A stretch of 64,000 nucleotides of DNA, from NCBI GenBank assembly GCA_000828835.1, contig AP014633.1, positions 4,278,001 through 4,342,000 of the forward strand. The letters run 5' to 3'. A program made the translations under genes and the position numbers. Below the pieces are notes generated by a model. That model saw only the letters and a list, made by a program, of their open reading frames with translations, was not told the DNA's origin and did no database searches. This document shows, in pieces, positions 27,178 through 36,177 of the stretch; positions within the stretch are counted from its first letter, which is position 1, and each line of letters opens with the position of its first letter. Origin of the DNA: Thioploca ingrica. GTDB lineage: Bacteria > Pseudomonadota > Gammaproteobacteria > Beggiatoales > Beggiatoaceae.

Positions 27178-29625
27178 CTAATCAGTGACTCTGATCATGA
27201 GCGGATCTTCATTAAAGATCAAAAAGACCGGAGTACCTTCACCTTCGGCTAAGGTTCGATAACCCATGTAAACGCATACATGTCCAGTGCCATCAATTGT
27301 ACCTTGATACATTACCATCTTGTTTTGTTCTGACAAGATCAGTGAGCCATTTTCATCAGGAACTACAGTATACAATGGTTCGAGAGTAGCTAAATTTTTA
27401 TCCCATTTCTCAACGTAATGTTTTGTAGCTTGCTCTTTATCACGGGTTTTATGGTCTACACACCAACCTCCCTCTGCGCCACCATCGACGATCCAATCGC
27501 AGTAATCTTGCGGATTATCATTCTTCACGATGTAATAACCACCTTGCTCAACGTTGGTAACCAAACTCGGATCACAATTTTCCGCACTCGGAGCATCGGC
27601 TTTTTTCAAATCAGGTTCTCTGACATAATAGCCAATAGCAATAATGTCTATTTCCTTCCCAATATCTTGTTCGGGTAAGGAAGAAATCATCGCACTAATT
27701 ATAATAGGCTGATTTTTCTTGACCGTTAGACTGGATTTAAAATCAATTGGATCAGCTAGTGAAACACCGCCATTAATTTTAACAGTAGTCTCAACTGGAT
27801 TACCTCCTGTGGCGGTGAGATCAATAGCAAGTGCTTTTAGGCTAGGATATTCCACACCCATACCCATCAGAGGTACTTTGACCAAGCTAGTTTTGCCAGA
27901 AGCCACATTCAAAGTTGCTTCTCGTTTCTCAACTGATTTGGGCATAAAGGTAATCTCGACTGCACAACTCTTTCCAGCACCAAGAGTAGACCCGCACGTG
28001 GAAGAAGTAGAAGTCGTTGTAAATTCACCAGTTGCATCTGCAAGGGTGATTTGAAGGTCTTTCACATCATCTTTACCTGAATTGGTTAAGGTAACTGTTT
28101 TGTTAGTAGATGTCTTGACAATAACATTGCCAAAATCAGGTTTGGCAGGATCGGCTGTAACCTTGCCGGCTGTGGTAGTAGGAGTGCTATCGCCACCGAT
28201 ACCGGTTAATTCGACTTTACCGAGACTGGTTTTGTCACTCTTAGCTTCTAAAGTCGCTGTTTTATCCCCGGCGGTTTTGGGCGTTAAACTGATATTAATC
28301 TTACAAGTCTTGCCCGCTGCCAAGGTAGTACCACAATCGTTAGTCGTCGTGTAATCTTTATCACCCGTTATACTGATACTCAGCTTGGTCAAATCAGTTT
28401 TACTCGTGTTTTTCAAGGTAACTGATTTTGCCGCACTGGGTTTATTAACGGCTTGGTTTTTGAAGTCAACAGCGGCGGGTGTCAGTGTAGCAGTTGTAGA
28501 TTGCGCTACTTCGGTACCGGTACCGGTTAACTCGGCTTTATCAAGACTAGTTTTATCACTCTTGACTTCTACAGTGGCTTTTTTATCTCCTGCAGTTTTG
28601 GGCGTTAAACTGATCTTAATCTGACAAGTCTTGCCTGCTGCCAAGGTGGTACCACAATCATTAGTAGTCGTGAAATCTTTATCACCCGTTATATTGACAC
28701 TCAATTTGGTCAAATCAGTTTTACCCGTGTTTTTCAAGGTAACGGTTTTTTCCGCACTGGGTGTCTTAACCGCTTGGGTTTTGAAGTCCACAGCGGCGGG
28801 TGTCAGTGTAGCAGTCGCAGCTTGCACTGCTTCGGTACCGGTACCCGTTAAATCAACCTTATCTGGACTGGATTTAGCATTAGAAGTCACTTCCAAAGTT
28901 GCTTTTCGAGCACCGGCAGCCGCTGGAGTACAAGTGATTTTAATCTGGCACTTTGCTTTAGGTGCCAATGTTCCACCACATGTATATTTTGGTGGAGCAA
29001 CGGATATATCTGCTGGATCAGTGGTAAAAGCAAAATCTTTACTGTTATCACCCGTTATCTTGAGACTAATTTTTAGCAAATCCGCTTGACCAGTATTGGT
29101 CAAAGTAACTATTTTTTCCTTACTGGGGGTCTTAACCGGTTGATTTCCAAAATCGACGGGATTTGGCTTGAGGTCAACAGTCGGTCCAGCCGCATCTGTG
29201 GGAGTAGCGGTACCCGCCGTGCCAGTTAAGTCAACTTTGTAGGCAAACTTAGGATCATCGGCAGCAACGACTTCCAAAGCGGCTGTTCGAGCACCGGCGG
29301 CTTTGAGATCCGGACTAAAAGTGATTGTAATCGTACAATCTTTTCCCCCAGCCAATTTTCCACCGCAATTTTTGTCCGGAGCGGTGCTAAATGTAAACTC
29401 TCCCTTGTTGGTACCCGTTATCTTGATACTAGTTATTGTCACCTCTGTGGTACCGGTGGTTTTTAAAGTAGCTGTTTTTTTATCACTCGCTTTAAAAGAA
29501 AGCTTCGTTGGCGTTAGATCTAAGGATTGTATGGCTTCCGCCGCCGATAACGAAAAACCCCATAGAAAACTACACAACACGACGGTTGTTTTTAGCCACT
29601 GATTTTTTTGAATATTGATACTCAT
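27178..29625 (-). CDS. Large secreted protein of ASH/choice-of-anchor-D repeats
   Basis: I place the start at 29625, where a GGAG site lies upstream and the product begins MSINIQKNQWLKTTVVLCS, a signal peptide ending near LSAAEA. An in-frame start 31 codons earlier is poorly supported. Five to six Ig-like repeats of about 100 residues follow, each built on (V/A)DFxNQxVxTPSxxKxVTL, NTGxxDLTKL, CGxTLAxGKxC and LTGTGT, the pattern of choice-of-anchor D/ASH domains. Two central repeats (about 28210-28840) are nearly identical at DNA level. The C-terminal 230 residues are non-repetitive with several cysteines. It is likely a cell-surface or periplasmic structural or adhesion protein. Confidence 0.8.
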   Translation of the reverse strand: MSINIQKNQWLKTTVVLCSFLWGFSLSAAEAIQSLDLTPTKLSFKASDKKTATLKTTGTTEVTITSIKITGTNKGEFTFSTAPDKNCGGKLAGGKDCTITITFSPDLKAAGARTAALEVVAADDPKFAYKVDLTGTAGTATPTDAAGPTVDLKPNPVDFGNQPVKTPSKEKIVTLTNTGQADLLKISLKITGDNSKDFAFTTDPADISVAPPKYTCGGTLAPKAKCQIKITCTPAAAGARKATLEVTSNAKSSPDKVDLTGTGTEAVQAATATLTPAAVDFKTQAVKTPSAEKTVTLKNTGKTDLTKLSVNITGDKDFTTTNDCGTTLAAGKTCQIKISLTPKTAGDKKATVEVKSDKTSLDKAELTGTGTEVAQSTTATLTPAAVDFKNQAVNKPSAAKSVTLKNTSKTDLTKLSISITGDKDYTTTNDCGTTLAAGKTCKINISLTPKTAGDKTATLEAKSDKTSLGKVELTGIGGDSTPTTTAGKVTADPAKPDFGNVIVKTSTNKTVTLTNSGKDDVKDLQITLADATGEFTTTSTSSTCGSTLGAGKSCAVEITFMPKSVEKREATLNVASGKTSLVKVPLMGMGVEYPSLKALAIDLTATGGNPVETTVKINGGVSLADPIDFKSSLTVKKNQPIIISAMISSLPEQDIGKEIDIIAIGYYVREPDLKKADAPSAENCDPSLVTNVEQGGYYIVKNDNPQDYCDWIVDGGAEGGWCVDHKTRDKEQATKHYVEKWDKNLATLEPLYTVVPDENGSLILSEQNKMVMYQGTIDGTGHVCVYMGYRTLAEGEGTPVFLIFNEDPLMIRVTD

Positions 29626-29829
29626 TTTACATATTGCTCCTTGAACACTTGAATCAATACCCTCTTGTATTTTTGTCCCTTGGTTGCTACATAGGCATGA
29701 ATGTAAACTGACAGTCATGCTACTATTGACGAATAGTAAAGCTAAAGGTTAACAGAATTAAGAGGATTTTGTCTATCTTTAGAAGTTGTTAATTTTAATT
29801 TATCTTTTTTTCCCAACAAAGGAGTTTTT

Positions 29830-31146
29830 ATGCAAAAGTTTCCGGTTCACCTTTATTGGATAATCCTTTTCATGTTATTCATCGGACAGCCTACTCATGC
29901 CAAACTACCGGTGAATGTTGGTGAACAACCGGTTCCCAGCCTAGCACCTATTTTAGAAAAAGTCACTCCAGCGGTCGTCAATATATCAAGTGCACACACA
30001 GTTAACAATCCCCTTTTTAATGATCCTTTCTTTCGCTATTTTTTTAATGTGCCAGAGCAAAAACGCTCGGGGAGAGGCTCCGGTGTCATTATTGATGCCA
30101 AGAAAGGTTATGTGGTAACTAATAATCATGTTATTGATAAAGCAGATGAAATTTCTATTACCTTACAAGATGATCGCACTTTCAACGCCACGGTGATTGG
30201 TACGGATCCGGAAACTGATGTCGCTTTATTACAAGTATCTGCTGATAACTTGATGGCATTACCCATGGCGAATTCTGATAAACTACGAGTAGGTGATTTT
30301 GTCGTCGCTATCGGTAATCCTTTTGGTTTAGGACAAACAGTCACTTCAGGAATTATCAGTGCATTAGGACGAAGTGGTTTAGGAATTGAAGGCTATGAAG
30401 ATTTTATTCAAACCGACGCTTCAATTAATCCGGGTAATTCTGGTGGTGCCTTAATTAACTTACGGGGCGAATTAATTGGCATCAACACCGCTATCCTAGC
30501 ACCCGGTGGTGGGAATGTTGGGATTGGCTTTGCGATTCCGATTAACATGATTAGTCAAGTTATTCGCCACCTAGCCGAATTTGGTGAAGTACGCCGTGGT
30601 GTCCTCGGTATTGAGATGCAAGATCTTACCCCAGAATTAACGTCGGCTTTTGGCTTAACTGAGAAAAAAGGCGCAGTGATCACTAAAATTGGCTCAAATA
30701 CCCCTGCCGCTGCAGCGGGTTTAAAAGCGGGAGACGTTATCACCACTCTTAATAATCAACCCATTAAAACCGCCAGCGATATTCGTAACCGAGTTGGCTT
30801 ATTACGAGTCGGTGAAAAAGTTAAAATGACGGTTATTCGAAGTGGGCAGACACTCAATTTAACTGCGGTTATTGCTGATACTAAAACAGTTAAAGGCAAG
30901 GAAGTAAGCCAATATCTAGACGGTGCTACTCTTAGCGATAGTGATAATGGGATAGAAATACACGAAGTCGACCAAGGTAGTACGGCTTGGAACGCGGGTT
31001 TCCAGAAGAGGGATACCATTGTGGGTTTTAATCGGCGGAAAGTAAAAAATATGGAAGAGTTAACCCAACGCTTTGCCCACAATTCTTCACCCTATCTCAT
31101 TCAAATCCAACGGGAGGATAGTATTTTATCGCTTTGGTTAAATTAA
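29830..31146 (+). CDS. degQ: Periplasmic DegQ/DegP-family serine protease
   Basis: The 438-residue product has a signal peptide (ending near PTHA), a trypsin-like domain with catalytic His100 in VTNNHVID, Asp130 in DPETDVALLQV and Ser204 in NPGNSGGALIN, then two PDZ domains (about 250-340 and 355-438). The first PDZ contains GVLGIEMQDLTPELTSAFGL and the second NAGFQKRDTIVGFN. It degrades or refolds misfolded envelope proteins as an oligomer. The length is closer to DegQ than DegP, which favours the former name. A CAAAGGAG ribosome site precedes the ATG. Confidence 0.95.
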   Translation: MQKFPVHLYWIILFMLFIGQPTHAKLPVNVGEQPVPSLAPILEKVTPAVVNISSAHTVNNPLFNDPFFRYFFNVPEQKRSGRGSGVIIDAKKGYVVTNNHVIDKADEISITLQDDRTFNATVIGTDPETDVALLQVSADNLMALPMANSDKLRVGDFVVAIGNPFGLGQTVTSGIISALGRSGLGIEGYEDFIQTDASINPGNSGGALINLRGELIGINTAILAPGGGNVGIGFAIPINMISQVIRHLAEFGEVRRGVLGIEMQDLTPELTSAFGLTEKKGAVITKIGSNTPAAAAGLKAGDVITTLNNQPIKTASDIRNRVGLLRVGEKVKMTVIRSGQTLNLTAVIADTKTVKGKEVSQYLDGATLSDSDNGIEIHEVDQGSTAWNAGFQKRDTIVGFNRRKVKNMEELTQRFAHNSSPYLIQIQREDSILSLWLN

Positions 31147-31742
31147 TTTTTTCCTAATAAAGTGAGGCGGAAATCCTTTTTTGCCGGTTCAACTTGCTCT
31201 CATGTTAACGTCATTCCCAGGTAAGCGGTAATCTATAAATTAAGGATACTCGCCGTCGTGGGAATGACAAATTCAACCTGATGTTGAGGGCAGTGGGTTA
31301 TCATCTAGAATCTGGTGTAGCCAGCCATAATGAGAATGGCTAATCTTCTATTCTCTTCGTCAATTTATCGACTTATTTGATATAATCTACCTCAAATTTA
31401 AAAAGTATTTTTTACTTTACTACCAAAATCTTAAGTTAAATTAGCGTTCATATTATATAATTAACTAATTATTTTAATTTTTTTTAAAAAACCGAATGCA
31501 AACATTAAAGTAACTTTAGTTTAACGTAAAAATTTTTATATTAGTTATTAATAATATAATTCTAAACCTTATTCAAAGTTATTGGTCAATATCGATCGAT
31601 TTCTTACTTCTTGCTTTTACTCAGTATCTGCAAAAAATTGAGATAAATTGAATTATATCATTACGGTTTTAGTACCGATGGCTCCTAAATTATATTATTG
31701 TATTCTGCTTTCATTATTAGTTATAGGATTACATTTATAAAA
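31147..31742. other. Gene-free, very AT-rich stretch with one inverted repeat
   Basis: About 600 bp upstream of ispB. GTCATTCCCA (31210-31219) and TGGGAATGAC (31259-31268) form a 10-bp inverted repeat with a 39-base spacer, typical of dispersed palindromic units. From 31380 onward the sequence is almost only A and T and probably holds the ispB promoter. I see no supported gene. Confidence 0.45.
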
Positions 31743-32714
31743 ATGATGGATATTACCGCAATCCAAAATTTAATTGACCAGGATATGCAAGCAGTCAATG
31801 CTCTGATTCATAAGCGGTTACGTTCTGAAGTCGCTTTAGTGAATCAACTTGGGTATTATATTGTTAATAGTGGCGGGAAGCGGCTACGTCCCCTCTTATT
31901 ATTATTAAGTGCTCATGCTTTTAATTATCAAGGAATACAACACCTTACTTTAGCAGCGATTGTGGAGTTTATTCATACTGCCACGTTATTGCATGATGAT
32001 GTAGTTGATGCTTCGGAGTTACGACGTGGGCAAAGAACCGCTAACTACGTGTGGGGCAATGAAGCGAGTGTATTAGTAGGGGATTTTTTATATTCTCGTG
32101 CTTTTCAAATGATGGTTGAAGTGAGAAATATGCGGGTAATGGAAATTTTATCGGCGGCGACCAATATTATTGCTGAAGGAGAAGTTTTACAATTACTCAA
32201 TTGTCATGAGCCGAGTACCACGGAAGCGCAATATTTACAAGTCATCCGCTCCAAAACCGCAAAATTATTTGAAGCAGCAGCACAATTAGGCGCAATTATT
32301 AGTGAACAACCTAACCAATATGAACAGGCGATGGCAACCTATGGAATTCATTTAGGTACGGCTTTTCAATTAATTGATGACGTGTTAGATTATAGTGCTA
32401 AAAGTGAAGCGATTGGTAAAAACGTGGGTGATGATTTAGCTGAAGGTAAGCCCACTTTACCCTTAATTCATGCTTTACAGCAAGGTACACTGGCTCAACA
32501 ACAGGTGTTACGTGAAGCGATTATTCACGGCGGTAGAGACAACATCAGTGAAGTTATTGCAGCACTTGAATCTACTGACGCAATCGGGTACACTGCGCGT
32601 GTTGCTCAGAGAGAAGCGGAACAAGCCGTTATGGCAATAGCGGAATTACCTGATTCGCCTTATACTGAAGCGCTTCGAGCCTTGGCTCATTTTTCTATTC
32701 ATCGCAGTTATTAA
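31743..32714 (+). CDS. ispB: Octaprenyl diphosphate synthase
   Basis: IspB condenses IPP units onto farnesyl diphosphate to make the ubiquinone side chain. The start at 31743 gives MMDITAIQNLIDQDM, aligning with the usual beginning of gammaproteobacterial IspB; a 15-codon upstream extension is rejected. The first aspartate-rich motif DDVVD is at residues 85-89 with the chain-length-determining residues just before it (FIHTATLLH), and the second is in LIDDVLDY. GGKRLRP binds IPP. Length 323 is normal. tRNA-Pro begins 2 bp after the stop. Confidence 0.96.
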   Translation: MMDITAIQNLIDQDMQAVNALIHKRLRSEVALVNQLGYYIVNSGGKRLRPLLLLLSAHAFNYQGIQHLTLAAIVEFIHTATLLHDDVVDASELRRGQRTANYVWGNEASVLVGDFLYSRAFQMMVEVRNMRVMEILSAATNIIAEGEVLQLLNCHEPSTTEAQYLQVIRSKTAKLFEAAAQLGAIISEQPNQYEQAMATYGIHLGTAFQLIDDVLDYSAKSEAIGKNVGDDLAEGKPTLPLIHALQQGTLAQQQVLREAIIHGGRDNISEVIAALESTDAIGYTARVAQREAEQAVMAIAELPDSPYTEALRALAHFSIHRSY

Positions 32715-32715
32715 T

Positions 32716-32789
32716 CGGGGTGTAGCTCAGCCTGGTAGAGCATTGTCTTCGGGAGGCAAGGGTCGGAGGTTCAAATCCTCTCACCCCGA
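32716..32789 (+). tRNA. proK: tRNA-Pro, anticodon CGG
   Basis: All four arms fold: acceptor CGGGGTG/CACCCCG with discriminator A, D-stem GCTC/GAGC, anticodon stem TTGTC/GGCAA around loop TTCGGGA (anticodon CGG, reading CCG), and T-arm GGAGG-TTCAAAT-CCTCT with a terminal G-U as in E. coli proK. The length is 74 bases and the CCA end is not encoded (TCACC follows). It reads through closely from ispB. Confidence 0.95.
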
Positions 32790-32846
32790 TCACCTATTCT
32801 GGCTTTCAAGTCAGACCTTTTTCAGGGTTATCCTACCACTGCTAAA

Positions 32847-33542
32847 ATGATTAAACAGTCAATTGTTATCGTTATTTTGTTAATCGTGGGTTTATTTATT
32901 GACCAAAAGATGGCATGGTGGGGACAATCCTTAACTAATTTAATCATATGGATTGTGTTGTTGGCTTTCTTGCGAACCGTAACCCCAGCGATGCAAGTCA
33001 GTTTAGTCCTTTGTCTTGGGTATGCCACCGCCGGTGAGATGTTTCTGTCTTTGGTGTGGGGACTTTACGAATATCGTTTGCACAATGTCCCTTTATTTGT
33101 ACCCCCAGGTCACGCCTTATTATTCACTTTAGGTCTATTAAGTGCTCAAAAAATACCCGGGTGGATTGTTTGGTACGTACCGCTTGTATTTACGCCTTAT
33201 ATGATTTTTGCCGTAGTAACCGGCGTCGATACTTTGGGGGGAATTTTATTTGTCACCTTTATAATTTGTTTGGTGTTGGGTCAGGCGAGACAGCTTTATG
33301 CAACGATGTTTATTTTATCGCTACTTTTAGAAATTTATGGTACGTGGTTGGGTAATTGGACTTGGTCATTAGAAGTGCCGTGGTTAGGCTTAACCAGCAC
33401 CAACCCACCGATCAGTGCCGGTACTTTTTACTGTCTGTTAGATTTGCTGGTGGTTTCAACCACGAGTCAAATTCAAACCGTCTGGTCAAAAATAATGAAT
33501 TCCAAACGACTAGCCACTAGCAGTGAAGGCTCGCTTTCTTAG
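32847..33542 (+). CDS. Polytopic membrane protein of unknown function
   Basis: The 231-residue product has about six to seven membrane helices. Conserved-looking polar clusters sit at helix ends: GEMFLSLVWGLYEYR, FVPPGHALLF in the middle and GNWTWSLEVPWLGLTSTNPP near the C-terminus; the His and Trp residues recall membrane enzymes of lipid or carotenoid metabolism, but I do not recognise the family with confidence. It starts at ATG 32847 about 60 bp after the tRNA and overlaps by 4 bp the end of the convergent porin gene. Confidence 0.7.
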   Translation: MIKQSIVIVILLIVGLFIDQKMAWWGQSLTNLIIWIVLLAFLRTVTPAMQVSLVLCLGYATAGEMFLSLVWGLYEYRLHNVPLFVPPGHALLFTLGLLSAQKIPGWIVWYVPLVFTPYMIFAVVTGVDTLGGILFVTFIICLVLGQARQLYATMFILSLLLEIYGTWLGNWTWSLEVPWLGLTSTNPPISAGTFYCLLDLLVVSTTSQIQTVWSKIMNSKRLATSSEGSLS

Positions 33543-34591
33543 AATTCCACCGCCAGTTGTAAAGTTGCGGTTTTTGCCGATTCGCCAGTTCCTCCCTCTG
33601 CTAGGTCATAATCCTCATCAACAGCATATTCCAAACCTAGCGTGGTATTATCATCTATCGCCCAGGAAAGCGCCGCTAAAATGCGCGATTGCGGTAAGTT
33701 TAAAGCAAGTGCTTCCTCCGTTGCTTGGTAACCTGCCGCTAAAGTTAATTTTTTGCCGGAAATATTAAACCGATAAGCGGCTTCTAAGTTCCAAGCTTGT
33801 GGTTTGGCACCATGACCCGCAAAGGCAAAATGGTTGACTTTAAATTCATTCAAGGCGGTAATGTATTCTCCAATCAAGCTGATATCGCCTCGGGTTAAAA
33901 TCAAGTGAGCACTTAAACCATCAACATAGTCGTATTCTGTAGGGTCTTCTGGGAGGACTCCGGCGATTGCGAAGCTAGCACCGATATCATTGATATAACC
34001 GATTCCCATATCATAACTATGAGAGTCTGTTTCTTGAGCTAAACCCAGATTACCACCATAATGGTCAATGGTATCGTTATTGTCATCGTTGGTATCACCA
34101 TTAAATCCATAAATTGAACCAGAGATACCAGCTAAGTTAAAACCGAGTTGGATGGCTTGTTCTCGAGTGATGGCCATCTCATAAGTGAGCGGATAAGAAA
34201 CGAGGTTAGATTCAAACCGACCAAAAGGAACGTACATTTGCCCCATAGCGAGATAAACTGGAGCAACTGCCGAATTACCCAGGGTAATGAAAGCTTCATC
34301 AGTTTCGAGAGGAGTTAATACCCCCTGCAAACGTTCTTCATAAAGTAATGAGAGGCGTGCCGTAGACCATTCATGAACATGAGCAGTTAGACCGAGAGCG
34401 ACCGTGTGAGCGATAATATCACTCGCCTCATGCTTTTGGTAATCCTGATGGTGAACTCCCTGAATTTTAACTAGCCCATCTAAGGACACTCCCTTAATCC
34501 ATTCATTTTCTGCTTCGGCTTTAAGTGGAGAGTTATTGATCCAGCTTATCAAACTGACAGCGACTACTAATGATCTTAATCGGAACGCCAT
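33539..34591 (-). CDS. LbtU-family outer-membrane siderophore porin (second copy)
   Basis: The 350-residue product has a signal peptide (SLVVAVSLISWINNSPLKA) and ends in VEF, the aromatic terminus of outer-membrane beta-barrels. Alternating beta-strands run throughout (SLDGLVKIQG, ARLSLLYEER, PVYLAMGQMYVPFGRFESN). It closely parallels the next gene along its full length, including SYPLTYEMA, YDYV(D/S)G, HLI and LIGEYITAL. LbtU of Legionella is a 16-strand TonB-independent receptor for legiobactin. In this operon the pair may provide iron entry across the outer membrane for FeoB. It is the last gene of the feo run. Confidence 0.85.
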   Translation of the reverse strand: MAFRLRSLVVAVSLISWINNSPLKAEAENEWIKGVSLDGLVKIQGVHHQDYQKHEASDIIAHTVALGLTAHVHEWSTARLSLLYEERLQGVLTPLETDEAFITLGNSAVAPVYLAMGQMYVPFGRFESNLVSYPLTYEMAITREQAIQLGFNLAGISGSIYGFNGDTNDDNNDTIDHYGGNLGLAQETDSHSYDMGIGYINDIGASFAIAGVLPEDPTEYDYVDGLSAHLILTRGDISLIGEYITALNEFKVNHFAFAGHGAKPQAWNLEAAYRFNISGKKLTLAAGYQATEEALALNLPQSRILAALSWAIDDNTTLGLEYAVDEDYDLAEGGTGESAKTATLQLAVEF

Positions 34592-34678
34592 TCATGAATT
34601 CTCGCTAAAGAAGCACACACCACCCAATTATTTCCTCACCTTCGTTTAAAATCCGCTATTTTTTTACACCAAAGTTAA

Positions 34679-35734
34679 CTAGAATTTAAGGGCTAACACC
34701 AAACTCGCACTTTCAGCATCTTCACCGGTTCCGCCCTCTTCGACATCATAATCACTATCAACCGCGTATTCTAAAGAAACTGTGGTATTTTTATAAATAT
34801 CCATCGCTACTGTTCCTAAGATACGTGATGCCGGTAACTGCATTCCAGAGCGTGGATCCTTAAGTCCTACGGCTTCATCAGTACCTTGGTAACCGAGGGC
34901 CAAAGTAAGATTTTGACCCATCGTGTTAAAGGTTAAACCCGCTTCCACGTTCCAGGCTTTAGGTTCAGCACCTTCACCTTTATAAGCAAAGTGTTCCGCT
35001 TTAAAATTATCTAATGCCGTAATATATTCACCAATCAAGAAAGCCGGTCCCATGTTGACGATAAGATGAGCACCTACACCACTGACATAATCATAATTCG
35101 TATTGGGGCCATTCGGTACCTTTTTGCTAATCGTAGTGGTATCACCAATATCACTCAAGTAACTCGCACCCACATCAAAACTCATTGTTGCCATTTTTTT
35201 GGTAAAACCAGCCTTCGCGCCATAATGATCGATAGTATCATTCATATCCTCATTAGTAGAGCCATTGAAACTATATACGGAAGCATAAGCACCATTCATT
35301 TCAAAACCGAGTAAAGCGGCTTTTTCCGGTGTTTCAGCCATGGTTAAAGTCAGCGGATCAGAATTCATATGTGAAGTAAAGTTACCAAATGGCACCACAA
35401 ATTGCCCTATTTTAAGGTAAGCCGGCGACTTATCAAGATTACCTAAAACAACGTAGGCATCATCTACCGCCAAAGGAAACTTATTTTCTTCGTACTTATA
35501 GGTTAAGCGCCCAGTTGCCCATTCATTGGGTTTAGCCGTAATGCCCAGAATAGCTTGGTGTACAGTAATATCGCTGGCATCCTTATCCGCATAATCTCTG
35601 CTGTAACCTGCCGCTATTTTCAGGACACCGTCCACTGCTACGCCAGAAAGCCAATCATTTGCAGCGAATGCAACTTCATTGCTCACTAATCCAATCATGG
35701 CTATCGCTGTAACTAAAGGTCTGAGTTGAAACAT
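34679..35734 (-). CDS. LbtU-family outer-membrane siderophore porin (first copy)
   Basis: The 351-residue product has a signal peptide (TAIAMIGLVSNEVAFA), beta-barrel strands and a terminal LKF. Shared features with the downstream paralogue are PVxFG(N/R)F, SDPLTLTMAETPEKAALLGF, DTIDHYGA, LIGEYITALDNFK and AWNVEA. The family is TonB-independent. A strong AGGAGGATAAA ribosome site precedes the ATG. Tandem duplication after feoC suggests specialisation for different iron forms, which is inference. The gap to feoC is about 137 bp without an obvious terminator. Confidence 0.85.
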   Translation of the reverse strand: MFQLRPLVTAIAMIGLVSNEVAFAANDWLSGVAVDGVLKIAAGYSRDYADKDASDITVHQAILGITAKPNEWATGRLTYKYEENKFPLAVDDAYVVLGNLDKSPAYLKIGQFVVPFGNFTSHMNSDPLTLTMAETPEKAALLGFEMNGAYASVYSFNGSTNEDMNDTIDHYGAKAGFTKKMATMSFDVGASYLSDIGDTTTISKKVPNGPNTNYDYVSGVGAHLIVNMGPAFLIGEYITALDNFKAEHFAYKGEGAEPKAWNVEAGLTFNTMGQNLTLALGYQGTDEAVGLKDPRSGMQLPASRILGTVAMDIYKNTTVSLEYAVDSDYDVEEGGTGEDAESASLVLALKF

Positions 35735-35871
35735 CGTAGATTTATCCTCCTGATTTTCCTAAAAAATTAACCAAGGAACCACACATCCATCAAAATAAAC
35801 TCTCTGCCGAGATTAGGGAGTATGATAAATGAATCAAATAGAATATGCTACTATCCGATCAGTTAGCTATT

Positions 35872-36102
35872 TTAACTTGTTTTTTCTATCCATTCGTAAA
35901 TCTCTAAGTAAGCCACTTCAGTTGGACAGCAACATCCTTGTTGACACCGACTCCCTTCTAAGCAACGCACTTTACCTTTGCGGATCCAATGTTCCAACAT
36001 TCCTTTCATGGCGGCTGGCGCGACATTAAAATGGTTAGCCATATCTATTAATGAGGCTCTGTGGTTAATTTGTAAATAGTTTTTGAGTGCTATCAAAATC
36101 AC
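35872..36102 (-). CDS. feoC: FeoC-like protein
   Basis: The 76-residue product is a small winged-helix protein (LKNYLQINHRASLIDMANHF, LEHWIRKGKVRCLEG) with a cysteine cluster CQQGCCCPTE plus one earlier Cys, as in FeoC proteins that bind an oxygen-sensitive Fe-S cluster. FeoC is thought to stabilise or regulate FeoB. It lies 75 bp after feoB in the same direction. Confidence 0.88.
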   Translation of the reverse strand: MILIALKNYLQINHRASLIDMANHFNVAPAAMKGMLEHWIRKGKVRCLEGSRCQQGCCCPTEVAYLEIYEWIEKTS

Positions 36103-36177
36103 CTGACTTTGTCCTCCGGGTAAATGGCGAATCTTGGGGCAGAGGTATAGACAGAAGATAGACCCACTGGCTTTAAA

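Noticed and set aside
27719..29602. Several plus-strand open frames inside the ASH-repeat gene
   Set aside because: Valine/leucine-rich translations repeat with the same period as the minus-strand repeats, so they are shadows of that gene.
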